Shown: positions 12,201 to 23,566 of the stretch, piece by piece
Layout: the number at the start of each line of letters is the position of its first letter
Numbering within the stretch: the stretch's first letter is position 1
Assembly (NCBI GenBank): GCA_932294295.1
Contig: OW028576.1
Span: 30,158,747-30,222,746, forward strand
DNA: 64,000 nt
Reading direction: 5' to 3'
DNA from: Alitta virens
Lineage: Eukaryota > Annelida > Polychaeta > Phyllodocida > Nereididae
The notes under the pieces: model-generated
What the model was told of the DNA's origin: nothing
Database searches by the model: none
The model's input: the letters and a program-made list of their open reading frames with translations, nothing else
Position numbers and translations under genes: made by a program

Positions 12201-12475
12201 TATATACAATTTAGTATTCCTATATACAATTTAGTACAACTTAGTATTTCGTATATTCAATTTAGTATTCCGTTTGTACAATTTAGTATTTTGTTCATAC
12301 AATTTAATATTTCGTATATACAATTTAGTATTCCTATATACAATTTAGTACAACTTAGTATTTCGTATATTCAATTTAGTATTCCGTTTATACAATTTAG
12401 TATTTTGTTCATACAATTTTGTATTTTGAATATACAATTTAGTATTTCGTATATTCAGTTTAGTATTCCGAAAAT
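9275..12475. repeat. 3.2-kb AT-rich satellite with 115-bp higher-order unit
   Basis: The basic monomer is 21 bp with three main variants: GTATTTCGTATATTCAATTTA, GTATTCCGTTTATACAATTTA and GTATTTTGTTCATACAATTTA-like forms, plus GTATTTCCTATATACAATTT forms. A 10-bp half-unit, GTACAACTTA or GTACAATTTA, is interspersed. A common higher-order unit is one 10-mer plus five 21-mers, 115 bp (for example starting at 9613 and about 9728). Unit order varies along the array. The first copies (9275-9330) and the last (after 12400) are the most divergent, as expected at array edges. Confidence 0.93.
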
Positions 12476-13540
12476 TTTAAAAACAAAATTGTGTGTGGCA
12501 CTAATAGGCTTCCGTTTAAATGAGATACTTGAACAAAAAACAACAACAACAAACAAACAGAACACAGGAACAGCACATTGTACTTACATCTTAAGCCAAC
12601 AGATTGTTCGTCTGCATCTGAAACCCATTATGAGAATAATCAAATTAATGTAAAGACATAAATACGCCACTTTGCTGCTTCGAGTAGAATATATATCTAA
12701 GGTCGGTCAAATCTCTGGAGTATTCAACAGTTTTTGCGCACAGCGGTCATGCCCAACAGGTGCAGCGGGGGGGGGGGGGGGGGGGGGGATGGGGGGGGGG
12801 GGGGGCACGTTAATAATTGATAAAATGTGTCAGTGAGCGCAGCATGCAGTTCCAACCAATTTTTCTTTTTCTGTGGTATTAAACATTTATCAAATCAAAT
12901 ATTTATGAATAACACCTTGCCACCTGCTACATGTTAAATATATGATAAATACGTGACATATAACCTTTAATTGAAATGTATGGTTTTCATGAAAATTCAT
13001 TTCCAATGATGGTAAAAATATGTTAATATTGTTAAAAAAAACTACTGTTCTGGCTATTAATTTCTAAAAATCGATAGATATTGATAGAAATGTTTCCTAA
13101 ATATGCGTGTATTTATAGGGAAGCATTACAGACATGAAAATATAAATTCATTCAATACAAAAAGCAAACAATAAAAAGATAATAAGGAAAGAAGTTAAAA
13201 TGGCATAAACAACATTAGAAAATTATTTAGTACTTAGAAACAAAAAAAATATACATATATGCACTGCAATTAAACCACAATTTGATGCTTAATGTAATTT
13301 GGACATTTATTGGTGTATTGGATCATCATAAAAATGACAAACATAGCAATTTGGTATGTCACAATCACCATTATTACTATTATTATTATTATAGGTGATT
13401 GTTTAATACTGTTTTATTGATATAAGTTTATTTTATTTTTATTTTGATATAACATACCATAACAATTACTTTATTAATCCATGTGGTAGCGCACTGATTG
13501 CTAGTTGACCGGAACTTAGAAGACATTTTTCATCTCACAG
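12476..13540. other. AT-rich intergenic DNA
   Basis: No gene is supported. It contains the interrupted G homopolymer annotated separately. Confidence 0.5.
12765..12805. repeat. Interrupted poly-G tract
   Basis: Two long G runs are separated by AT. It is a candidate G-quadruplex tract on the plus strand, and its length may be unreliable in assembly. Confidence 0.9.
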
Positions 13541-13646
13541 CAGCAGCAGCTTGACCCAAATTCCAGAGAGGTACTAACAATTGTTAAAGACCTTGATTAC
13601 GTCGAATTCCAATTAGAAGTTGATGATCCAGAAGCCAGAGATATAG
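13541..13646 (+). CDS. Weak candidate internal exon (acidic)
   Basis: After an acceptor (CATCTCACAG) the frame is open for 35 codons beginning QQQLDPNSREVLTIVKD. It ends at a possible donor (ATAG|GTACAA). No partner exon was found that keeps the frame, so this is a low-confidence call. Confidence 0.15.
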
Positions 13647-14052
13647 GTACAATAAGATTTTGAAAGGCCTAGAGGTTTATTTGCTTGCCAAGTGACTCAA
13701 TTTGGATCATTCTAGGTTATGTACTGTAAATTATTTCTTTTGTTATTTAGTAATCTGTTTGCTCATTACGTGAACATAATGGTAGATAAGGTTATTAATA
13801 AACTAGTAGGAACTGACCCGTCAGCTTGCTGGCTTATTAAATTGAGAAATATCTTCTTATATGTTTAATGTATGACATGGCTGAATGGTGTTAATTTATA
13901 TAACTAAAACCAACCTTTATATCTGTGAATGCATAATTTGTCACTCTTGTCCATAGCTCTGAAGTGTAATATAAATCTGCAAGATGATTCTTGTACACTG
14001 GGTTATATTGAAATGAAGATGACCCTGATTCTGCAAATGAAGAAAACTTGGA

Positions 14053-14181
14053 CCCGGTCGAGCCTATGTTGGATGGCTGTTTCATCCTTCGTCTCATTGC
14101 CATGGTCCCTACCTGTCCTAATTAGCCCATCAGGTGCAGAAATACAGGACGTAAAGCCCCAATCCACCACCACCACCACCA
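14053..14181 (+). mobile_element. 5'-truncated copy of the tRNA-derived SINE with CCA-repeat tail
   Basis: It starts in the box-B end (CCCGGTCGAGCC). It continues with the family body (GGATGGCTGTTTCATCC, then CTCATTGCCATGGTCC) and ends in a CCA/CAC repeat, as at 48000-48159. Confidence 0.75.
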
Positions 14182-16935
14182 AGATAACTTGGAAGTGGAC
14201 TCAGTTGATGGACTCACCACCAGTAGTGTTTCTTCAGTACAAAATGAAAACCATTTAAACCGATAAACTAAACACCGAGGACTTCCTGGCTGCATAAGGA
14301 TGAAATGGACTTTAAATCTACTGGATAAATGTGATCAAGATCACTGTAGTGAACAAGAAACGTCAAAAGAGAGTTCCCTAACTTTAAGAGACTTTGTAAA
14401 TTTTTGGAACTCCCAATTCAATAGATTTAACCCTGGGGTGAAATACGATTAATTAACCTTGTAAATTGATATCATATGAAACAAATAACCACTACGCCAT
14501 TGAATCCTGAATGACAACCAGTTTTCTTTCGTATGCACCAAGAATGTAGTGTTTTTCACCTAATCTGTTGCCTGGGTTTATTCTTTGTTATTGATTAATG
14601 CGTTTGATTTCATCTGCTTCATGGTAATGATTGATTGAGTAAATGTAGCAGTCAATTCATTAAATGCTTAACATATCGCCTACTTTTAGCTTGTAATGAG
14701 CAGGCACGCTATGTTTTCATAAACCCTATGGAATGTTCTATCACAACTCCTGCACTTCCTAGTGCTACATTGTACTGCTTTCTTATGGGGTAATTGACCT
14801 CTTGAAAGGTCAACGTTGTCTCAAAAGCATTCTGTATGTTGCAGCATCATTCATATGTCCAGGAAAACTGAAATAATAAATTTCATACATTGGAACATAC
14901 AGATATTTTATTGGTGAGGTTATTATATTGCTTATGAGATGTTTCAGTATACCAAGCCCTGATGAAAACTATGGTGCCACTGTGCAGACACATCAATGTG
15001 TCCACTGTAGCAGGGCCTATCAAGAATGTTGAAAGGTTTTGAGATTGGGTGGTAAATTATCTATCGAACCAACAGCACAGAAAAATCATCAAAATACTCT
15101 CTCCATCCGAGCCATTCTTCTTAACTTGTTCATCTCACTGGGTTTCTGTACTGAACATGCAAAATGGTGCTGTGACATGGATCAACGTCCAAGCTACCGT
15201 ACAGCTGACACAGAATTGTGAGGCAAGATGTTGCAGTATTTGAGATCATCGTAGCCACATAAAGGTAATTATACTCCACCACGTGACCTTTTCTATTGTT
15301 CTTTTGTGGGATATAACCAACGAAAATGTTAGTTAACTCCCTCCTGAGTGCAAACTGAACTGTTATGCGTAATAAAGGCAGTAAAAACAAACAAAACTAT
15401 CAAACAAATTAGTAAATATGCCTAACGGAGTATAAGTTAGTTAACTAACATTTTTGTTGCTTATATCCCTCTGCCTTCGGCTCTGGGATATAACAAACAA
15501 AATTGTTAAATCCCTTCTATTCGAGATATAACTAATACGGAGTGCCATGTCAACCATACTATAAGCCTGCAAGCATGTCTTTTTCCATTTTGTTTTCTAT
15601 TTCTCTCTCCGAAGTTGTGTTGAACCCTCTGCCAAATCAAATTTATTCCACATGCAACTAAAATTATGTACATGGTGGGCTGATGCCTCTGGCACATTTG
15701 CAAAGAAAAATTATGATTAAATAAAAAATAAAAAACGAGAAAGAATGGGTAGTGATTAAGTATAAAACATGTTCATTAGTTTATCCTTGAAATTACGTTC
15801 ACCCACATTGTACACCATTGCAGAACTATCAAAATTGGCACTGAGTTCAGTCTCAACACATGTTTGACATTTCAATTCTTACTTAAAACAAAAGTGCATT
15901 TTCAAACATTTGGGATAGGGTGCCAACTATTTATGCAGCATGAAGTGACAGTTTATTCTTATCATATCTTATTATGAAATGCAACAATGCACTGAAATTA
16001 ACTTGTGACATATTGCTCATATTTAAATAGTCTGAGCTTGGTGACCCATCATGATTTAACATTTATTTATCATATTAATTATGAATTAATACATCAAATT
16101 AGCATACCATAAAAAACTAAATTAAAGAAAAATAATTTTTTCACTTTTTTTTAGAAATTTATCATGAATGTGTTGTAGAAATGATGGTCTTCCAGGCATA
16201 ATATTCTCATTGCATACATTTCAAATAGTCTGAGCTGGGCTACATAAAATGGTACACAAAAGCCTTCACACCACATTCTAAACATGTACTGATCATGTAG
16301 ATTCAGATTAATTTTATTTTTCCCACTATTGTTAAAAAAAAGAACATCTTCAAATCTTTCTACTGTTAACTAAAGGTGCAATGGTCGTTGTTTTTAGCAG
16401 TCATACAGGTAAGTCTGTGGCAAGTCATCACCAGTCTAGTCAGGGAAATTCCTTCTTAATGCATTCTGGTGATGGTAACAGGCTAGCAAGTCCAGAACAC
16501 CAAGTAGTGAAGTATAGTCACGCATCAGTGGCATTCCCATGAGTGATACTGTCACTGAAATTAGGCTTAGAAAGTGTGATGTCTGAAACAAAATTGAGCC
16601 CTTGACTGCAATGGCCACATCATGCTGCAAAATAATGTTCCAAACAGCAAACAATGTATTACTAACAGGATTATTGACTGTTTTAGTTAATACCAATTAA
16701 GGCTATATGGGTCATTAGCTGTCAGGAAAGCAGTCCAAAATATAGGGAGACTGCCAAAGGACATTTGTCACCTTATTATCCAGCATAAATTACTGAAGGA
16801 AGGAAAGCTCCCCTCAGTTCCAGTATTACGCCAAGGCAGGCAAGGAGGGTGGGCCACGACTTACCAGTGTTCAACTAGTTGTGGAAAACCAGAGGTCGTG
16901 GTTAACTTCACTCAAAAACGAAGGAGCAAGAATCG
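14182..16935. other. AT-rich intergenic DNA
   Basis: No gene is firmly supported. A minus-strand frame at 16436-16696 (86 codons, hydrophobic middle, ending ALRRNFPD) looks more protein-like than its surroundings, but I do not recognise it and see no clear splice sites. The text TAACATTTTTGTT..ATATCCC recurs around 15310-15530, suggesting old repeats. Confidence 0.4.
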
Positions 16936-17270
16936 TCGAAGCCGGCGGGTGACCCGTAGAACCTGGCGAGTCACCCGTAGAACCCCTGAACATAATTCGA
17001 TAATTCGCTGGGTTCTACGGGTCACCCGCCGGCTTCGACGGGTCACAAGCCGGCTTCGACGGGTCACAAGTCGGCTTCGACGGGTCACAAGCCGGCTTCC
17101 ACGGGTATTTTTCATTTTTTGGACACCCAGGAGATATCCACGGTTGTGCCATGCAAGCGTGGCACAACCGGCTACCGGGCCCGAAACTCCCGGCTTGGCC
17201 ACGGGTCCCACGGGTGCTTGCCGGGTATCGCCGGGTATCCACGGGTAGCCGTTTTGTAGCCGCAGGGTTG
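16936..17270. repeat. GC-rich foldback and tandem-repeat block
   Basis: A 30-base arm at about 16936-16965 (GTCGAAGCCGGCGGGTGACC...) has a near-perfect reverse complement at about 17010-17040, forming a large hairpin. The right arm continues into a roughly 21-bp tandem repeat (GGCTTCGACGGGTCACAAGC), then GCCGGGTATCGCCGGGTATC. The base composition differs sharply from the AT-rich flanks. Overlapping Arg-rich open frames on both strands are by-products. The flank TAGTGTGACAGGGGC (near 17335) resembles the edge of a short DNA transposon. Confidence 0.75.
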
Positions 17271-17509
17271 GAGCCAGGTAGCACATTGCGTAACAATTGC
17301 GTAATACTACGGGTTCACTACGGCTAAATCGCCTAGTGTGACAGGGGCTTTAGACACTCTAAGGATGAAACACCAGAAACAAAAAAAGAAAAGGTGGCTG
17401 CGGAAAGTGTTGAAACACAGGATGTGATCTAGTGATTTAGTTTTCTAAAGTACTTTTCCTAATTGTACCATTAGTTTGTGTTCGTAATATATAACAAACA
17501 ATATTTCAG

Positions 17510-17642
17510 GCCCCAGGACGAGAAACTGATCAACAGGCAGAACCTGAGGGAGAGCAGGAGCTGGAAACTGAGGATCTTGAGCTGGAGCCTGATTCTATTT
17601 TACTCGCTGAGCCTGGCACGTCTGTTGGGGAAGTCATGCAAA
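17510..17642 (+). CDS. Weak candidate exon: acidic Glu-rich segment abutting a minisatellite
   Basis: After an acceptor-like ATATTTCAG the frame reads APGRETDQQAEPEGEQ and stays open into the minisatellite. The Glu-rich composition, without homopolymers, is gene-like, but no donor or partner exon was found. Confidence 0.2.
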
Positions 17643-18187
17643 CCATGGGGAGGAAAGGCCAAGAGGAGGAAAGCCAAGAGGAGAAAAGGCCAAGAGGAGG
17701 AAAGGCCAAGAGGAGGAAAGGCCAAGAGGAAAGGCCATGAGGAGGAAAGGCCAAGCAGAGGAAAGGCCATGAGGAGGAAAGGCCAAGAGGAGGAAAAGCC
17801 ATGAGGAGGAAAGGCCAAGAGGAGGAAAGGCCAAGAGGAGGAAAGGCCATGAGGAGAAAAGGCCAAGAGGAGGAAAGGCCAAGAGGAGAAAAGGCCAAGA
17901 GGAGGAAAGGCCTATAGGAGGAAAGGCCAAGAGGAGAAAAGGCCAAGAGGAGAAAAGGCCAAGAGGAGGAAAGGCGAAGAGGAGGAAAGGCCAAGAGGAG
18001 GAAAGGCCATGAGGAGAAAAGGCCAAGAGGAGGAAAGGCCTATAGGAGGAAAGGCCAAGAGGAGGAAAGGCATGAGGAGGAAGGCCAAGAGGAGGAAAGG
18101 CCATGAGGAGAAAAGGCCAAGAGGAGGAAAGACCAAGAGGAGGAAAGGCCAAGTGGAGGAAAGGCCATGAGGAGAAAAGGCCAAGAG
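17643..18187. repeat. 15-bp minisatellite (GGAGGAAAGGCCAAG)
   Basis: About 36 tandem copies of GGAGGAAAGGCCAAG, with recurring variants (CCATGA, CCTATA, AGAAAAGG). Because the period is a multiple of three, it keeps long frames open on both strands. The Leu/Ser/Pro/Trp-rich minus-strand frames are artefacts. Confidence 0.95.
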
Positions 18188-18239
18188 AAGCAGCATACCC
18201 GCCTTGTAGGCACATGTAAGCATCTTTATATATTCAGCT

Positions 18240-18919
18240 TCAGTCTATAAGCAGTAGGCAGATTCTTGCAGATATATTAACATTTCCACTAGCCTTTATA
18301 CATAAACCAGCTTTAAGCATGTTGTTTGCAAACCATTTTATACAAAACTCAGAATTGCGTGACAGTTTACACTTGACTGTTTCAAGGTTATCCCCAATAA
18401 TTGCAATGATATTGTCATCAGCATAATTTTGTATACGATCTACTAAATTCATCAACAAATCATTTATGAAGTATATTGAAAAACAACGAGTCCTAATATG
18501 CTTCCTTGGGGAACACCTTTTCTAGATGTATACCATTTACTTCTCATGCCATAGTGCTTAACCCTTTGCTGTCTATGTGACAGATAGCTAGCCATTAGAG
18601 TACATGCTTTAAGGTCAAAGCCATAGGCATAAAGTTTAGATACAAACAGTTTATGAGGTAGGTAGTCAAATGCCTTACTTTAATCCATCATTACTGTTCC
18701 AACACTTGCCATTATCTAACGCTAATTTCTATTCTTCTGTCGCATTGATTAATACATCTTCACAGCTTTGGGACTTTCTAAAAGCAGACAGCTTCTCACA
18801 AAATAAATTGTTAAAAAATTTGTTAATTTGTGTACTTAGCATGAACTCAAAGACTTTTGAAATGCTTGGAAGACAGCTTACAGGTCTATAGTTTTCAACT
18901 TTGTGTGGCTCTTTAGCTT
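18240..18919 (-). pseudogene. LINE reverse-transcriptase fragment, 3' half (split by the Polinton)
   Basis: On the minus strand the translation shows RT hallmarks in order: ENYRPVSCLPSISKVFE next to the Polinton edge, then GVPQGSILG near 18500, then the YADD box (IQNYADDNIIAIIG) within an open stretch at 18240-18458. Frameshifts separate these blocks. The 5' half of the same LINE continues on the far side of the Polinton at 39380-39960. It is a decayed non-LTR element of the Jockey/CR1-like type and predates the Polinton insertion. Confidence 0.8.
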
Positions 18920-18925
18920 TATAGA
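18920..18925. repeat. Left target-site duplication (TATAGA) of the Polinton
   Basis: TATAGA directly precedes the element's first base and recurs at 39374-39379. Six-base duplications are characteristic of Polinton/Maverick integration. Confidence 0.9.
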
Positions 18926-18969
18926 AGTAGTAATCATGCTACTCTGGCTCCGATTTAAAAATAGCCGCA
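18926..18969 (+). repeat. Left terminal inverted repeat (44 bp)
   Basis: It is identical over 44 bases to the reverse complement of 39330-39373, starting AGTAGTAATCATGCTACTCT and ending ATAGCCGCA. Similarity fades beyond that, apart from a shared TATTTATA-type motif. Confidence 0.92.
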
Positions 18970-19305
18970 AAGATATATTTATAGCTGTAAAGGTCATGTT
19001 CGTACAAGGTCATAACAGGGGGTTATTGATGACAATGGTAGAGAGGTCAACAACGGCGCGAGGAATGACCCTGCTGATAATCTGCAGGGATATAACCTAT
19101 CTATGCCCTTGAAACAATAGCGTACCCTCAAATATCAAACATTCTTATAATAGTATCTAAAGTTCAAAGGATGCGTATTCACTACCATCACGATTCTGCC
19201 AGTAAGACCGTTCCTGCTTCATATTACTAATGCTGCTAAGCAGAGTTTTGTCTGAATTGTTGTTGTATCGCGCTCTAATGAGTATGAGGATTAACCACCG
19301 GTAAA
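18970..19305. promoter_or_regulatory. Left subterminal / 5' region of the polymerase gene
   Basis: Just inside the inverted repeat a TATTTATAGCTG motif (18976-18987) has a mirrored counterpart at the right end (TATTTATAACTG on the minus strand, about 39312-39323). This may be a TATA-like promoter element or a remnant of a longer inverted repeat. No gene is seen before the ATG at 19306. Confidence 0.35.
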
Positions 19306-22300
19306 ATGGAACAAATAACAGACAAGAGACAGAAACTAAACGATGATGAAAATGGAGAAAAGGGGCAAGATAAACCTTACTTCATCACTCGTATAAGGGA
19401 AAGAAGAGCTCGAAAGTTTAATGTGGAGGAAGTTACATTTCGCGCCAAGTTCAATGAGAGCTATCAAGGAAAAAAACTGTTAAATGTAACAGATCAGCTG
19501 CACGACATGTTCGATGAAATCATGGAAAACGTGAAATCGAATCATAACAATCAATCTGACAAAGCAAGATTGTCCATCAGACATTCCGGTTTGGAAAAGG
19601 ACGTACATATTCACTGCCATCCTCAAGATAATATCACAGGTGCTGTAATAATGGAAAGGTAAGACTGATATATCGCTTAACATGTAATTAGTCCAAACAT
19701 ATAAGAAGAGTTAATGTAATTTTGAAACATGTTAATTGTCATTCACAGACTAGGAGCCGTTTTACAGTCCAACCAATCCCTCGACATCGATGATTCTTTT
19801 GAAGTGGATATTGGTGTTATGAAAGGTGATGACGCAGGAGGTGGAGGTTCAAACAGAAAAATTACAGACACAGATTTACTGTCTGACAACTGCACAATAA
19901 AAAAGAAAACGTCAATGGTATTTATACCTAGTATAGAAAATGAATATTTGTGTGCAGCAAGAGCAATTGTTACATGCGTCGCCAAGCTACACAAAACCCC
20001 CGCAACACAATTCAAGAAACTTATTGCAAAGGATAAAGTGAACAGTAAAACACCACACTCTCAAAGAAGCCGTGCTATTAACCTGCACAAAGATGCCGAT
20101 GTATCAATGGAAGGACCGGTAGCCATAGGAGAACTCAGGAAATTTGAAGATTTCCTAAATGTACAAATTATTGTAGTTTCAGGAGACACGGACAACCAGG
20201 TTATCTACACAGGCATGCAAAGAAGGAAAAAGAAAATTTATTTGTATTTTAAAGACGAGCATTTTCACAGCATTATCAATATTCAAGGGTTTTTTGTGAA
20301 CAAAAAATTTTGTGACCAATGCTACAAAGTGTATGGTAAAAATTTTAGACATAGCTGTGAGTATGTGTGCAGAACATGCTCTTCGCATGAATGCCTTTTC
20401 CAAGATGATTCAATTATGTGCGACGATTGCAACATGATTTGTAGAAACACCGCATGCTACATTAGACACAAACAGACAAGAGAGTATACTGTCGGTTCTC
20501 TAAGAGGTCAAGAAATGCCATCGCTGTGTGAAAAAATGTACAGATGCAAACAGTGCAACAAAATTTTTGACAGACATAAACGTGACATTAGCAGTCACAA
20601 ATGCGGTGAATATTATTGCACATGTTGCAACACATATGTTACAGATGAACATTTGTGCTATTTTAAAATTAAACCTCTAAAAGTGACATCTGGGAGGTTT
20701 TTATATTATGACTTCGAGACATGTCAAGACAGCCTTATAACATGCGACCATGGTTACAAAAACAAACCAAGACAAAACTGCCAGTCATGCACACCTGTAC
20801 AACTCTGCTCACAGTGTAGAAGATGTATCAATTGCAAGAAGTCATACTGCGGGCTAGAGCAACACGTGCTGAATTATCTTGTATGTCAAACAGCCTGCGA
20901 CAAATGCAAAAATAATGCTTTCACGACAGATGCAAAATGTGACAATTGTGGCGACAGGTGCAGCAAATGTTCAACACGTACAAAAGGTTCTTTTTGCAAT
21001 GAACCGTGTAAGAACAATGTATGTGGCAGAAGAGAGATTGTGTTTAAAGGTCCAGAAACAACAGATCAGTTTTGTAAGTGGCTAATAACACCTCAACATA
21101 AAGATATGACAGCCCATAATGCAAAAGCCTTCGACGCACACTTCATACTTGCACACTGCGTTGCAAATTCAGTCTTTCCAAACGTGATTTATTCAGGCAG
21201 TAAAATCATGACAATGGAATTAGGGGAGGGCGTGAATATTCGTTTTATTGACAGCTTAAATTTTCTTCCTATGGCGTTGAAAAAACTACCAACAGCTTTG
21301 GGTTTGTCAAGTCAGCTGACCAAAGGAGAATTTCCGTATTTGTTGAACACCATGGGAAATTTTCACTATGTTGGAAAATTTCCTGATGCATACTATTTCG
21401 GTATTCAGCATATGTCATCAAAGGATAGAGAAGTCTTCTTAAAATGGCATAGCCAGCAAACAGACAAAACGTTTGACATGCAGAAAGAGCTGTTGACATA
21501 CACAAGGGCAGATGTGTCCATTTTAAGGGAGGCATGCACAAAGTTTAGGGATATGATTAATGAAACAACAACAATAACTAATTCAAAAGTTACAGGCGTA
21601 GACCCTTTTGCACATGCAACAATAGCATCCTGCGCCATGCAGGTTATCAGACGACTTATATGAAGAACATGATGTCACTCTGACAGACGGGAGAGAGGGT
21701 AGGGCTGTTTTAAAACGAGGAGAGTGGAAATTTAATGGCAAAGTGATTGAGGAAAGTATGATTGCGAAATCAACTTTTATTAAATCACCTATTCCTCAAA
21801 TACCTGTCAGAGGATACGGTAAACATCCAAATGACAGTGAAAAGGCTGTTGTATGGTTGGGGTGGTTGTCAAAGGTCTCTAATAGACACATCCAACATTC
21901 AAGAAATGGGGGAGAATTCAGGGGACCAGGAACAAGGTACCATACAGATGGGGTCCATTTTGAGTCTAAAAACTGCTATGAGTTTTTAGGTTGCAGATAC
22001 CATGGTCATCACTGCATCGCTAATAGAGACGTAAGAGACCCTCGCACTAGACAGACATTAGCAGCATTGTTTAACAAGACACAAAGCAGAATTTGTGAAA
22101 TTGAGCAAAAAGGTTACACAGTTGTGTCAATATGGGAATGCGAGTTTGACAGACTGTTAAAAGGAAACAAGGAGTTGGCAGAATTTTCTAAGAATTGTGA
22201 CAAAGTTAGACCTTTGAAAATTCGTGATTCTTTCTTTGGTGGAAGAGTGAGCCCCACAAAGATGTTTTACGAATGTCAGGATGATGAAAGGGTGAGATAT

Positions 22301-23566
22301 ATGGACGTGACATCTCTCTATCCATTTGTTACGCTTTCTGGAGAGTACCCTACGTCACACCCTGAAATAATAGCTGATCCTGACAAAATAGATCACACCT
22401 TGCAATCCTATTACGGAGTGGCTAAGTCGAAAATCCTGCCACCGAGAGGTCTTTATATACCTGTGCTTCCGGTTAGATGTAATGGTAGGTTGAAGTTTCC
22501 CCTATGTCAAACGTGCTCTGTGAAAGAAACAGAAAAGAAGTGTCAATGTTCTGACGTTGAGAGGGCTATTATAGGGGTCTGGACAACTCCTGAGATTCTT
22601 GAAGCTGTCAGGCAGGGATACAAAATCGTACATGTATACGAGGTTTACAATTATAAAGAAACAACTGCAACAAACAACCACGGTGGCATATTTGAAGAAT
22701 ATGTCAAAATGTTCCTGCAGCAGAAACAACAGGCCTCAGGTTATCCAAATTGGGTTAACACAGAGCAGGACAAAGATGCATTTATTAAGTTCTACAAAGA
22801 GCATCAAGGTATTGAACTGGACAGGGAGAAAATTCAGCACAACCCATCATTGAGGCTGGTGTGCAAGCTTTTTTGCAACAGTGCATGGGGCAAGTTTGTG
22901 CAAAGACCTAACTTGAGTAAATGCCATTACATCAAAACACCTCAAGAGTATTCCACAATTCGCAACGATCCAACCAAAACAATTACGAATTTTAACATTA
23001 TCACTGATGACTGTATAGTTGTGGAATTCAAAAATGCAGAATCCTATGAAGAAGAGGCCACTTTTACTAATGAAATCGTTGGCACGTTCACAACGTCCCT
23101 TGCTAGACTGCATCTGTTAAAAATCCTACAAACAACGGGTAGAAAAACAATTTACTTTGACACAGATTCAGTGGTGTATGCTGAAAAAAAGGGTGCGCAG
23201 TTATTGCAAACAGGGGATTTATTAGGAGAACTGACAGATGAACTACCCGAGGGGGAACACATTCAAACGTTTATGTCATCCGGTCCTAAAAGCTATTGCT
23301 ATAAGCTTACTGATGGCACGCTTGTTACAAAAATCAAAGGGTTGTCTTTGAATCACACCAACAGTCAAGTTATAGATTTTGAAACCATGAAGCAGATTGT
23401 TTTTGGTGTTAAACACCATGTTAAACTTCCTACATCGACACAGATCTACAGAACAAAACATACAGGAATTGTGTACAACAGGCCATATTCCAAAACGTTC
23501 AAAAAAGTTTTCAATAAAAGAGTAATAATTCAAGACAGCTTTGACACACTCCCTTATGGTTATTAA
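19306..23566 (+). pseudogene. polB: Polinton DNA polymerase B (protein-primed type), spliced, one frameshift
   Basis: Exon 1 is 19306-19658. A 90-bp intron (GTAAGA...TTCACAG) follows, and exon 2 resumes in frame at 19749. The N-terminal part contains a conserved-looking block with an LCAARAIV segment and a later DEHFHS segment, then Cys/His-rich clusters (20311-20660) that look zinc-binding. Exonuclease motifs follow: Exo I YYDFETC (near 20700), Exo II HNAKAFDAHF (near 21115) and Exo III YTRADVSIL (near 21497). A second Cys-rich insertion lies between Exo I and II. Polymerase motifs are in the next frame: DVTSLYP (near 22304), KLFCNSAWGKF (near 22863) and YFDTDS (near 23153). Between 21640 and 21662 the reading frame changes by one base, separating exonuclease and polymerase domains; the upstream frame stops at 21663. 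No intron explains it, so it is a mutation or a sequence error. The enzyme would replicate the element's DNA in the nucleus. Confidence 0.93.

Noticed and set aside
9275..12475. CRISPR-like regular repeat array
   Set aside because: Units are contiguous monomers without unique spacers, in a eukaryotic setting; it is a satellite.
12177..12653. 158-codon open frame
   Set aside because: Most of it is translated satellite (repeated YIQFSI units); it has no independent coding signal.
16898..17296. Overlapping Arg/Thr-rich frames on both strands
   Set aside because: They follow from the GC-rich tandem and inverted repeats; no start context, splice sites or motifs.
17530..18223. Several long minus-strand frames rich in Leu, Ser, Pro, Phe and Trp
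   Set aside because: They are the 15-bp minisatellite read in its open frames.
21640..21662. Programmed ribosomal frameshift in PolB
   Set aside because: No obvious slippery heptamer with downstream structure was seen, and two other genes carry lesions; mutation or sequence error is likelier.
21640..21740. Intron joining the two polymerase frames
   Set aside because: No acceptor fits within the short gap and coding similarity continues through in the second frame; a one-base shift is simpler.
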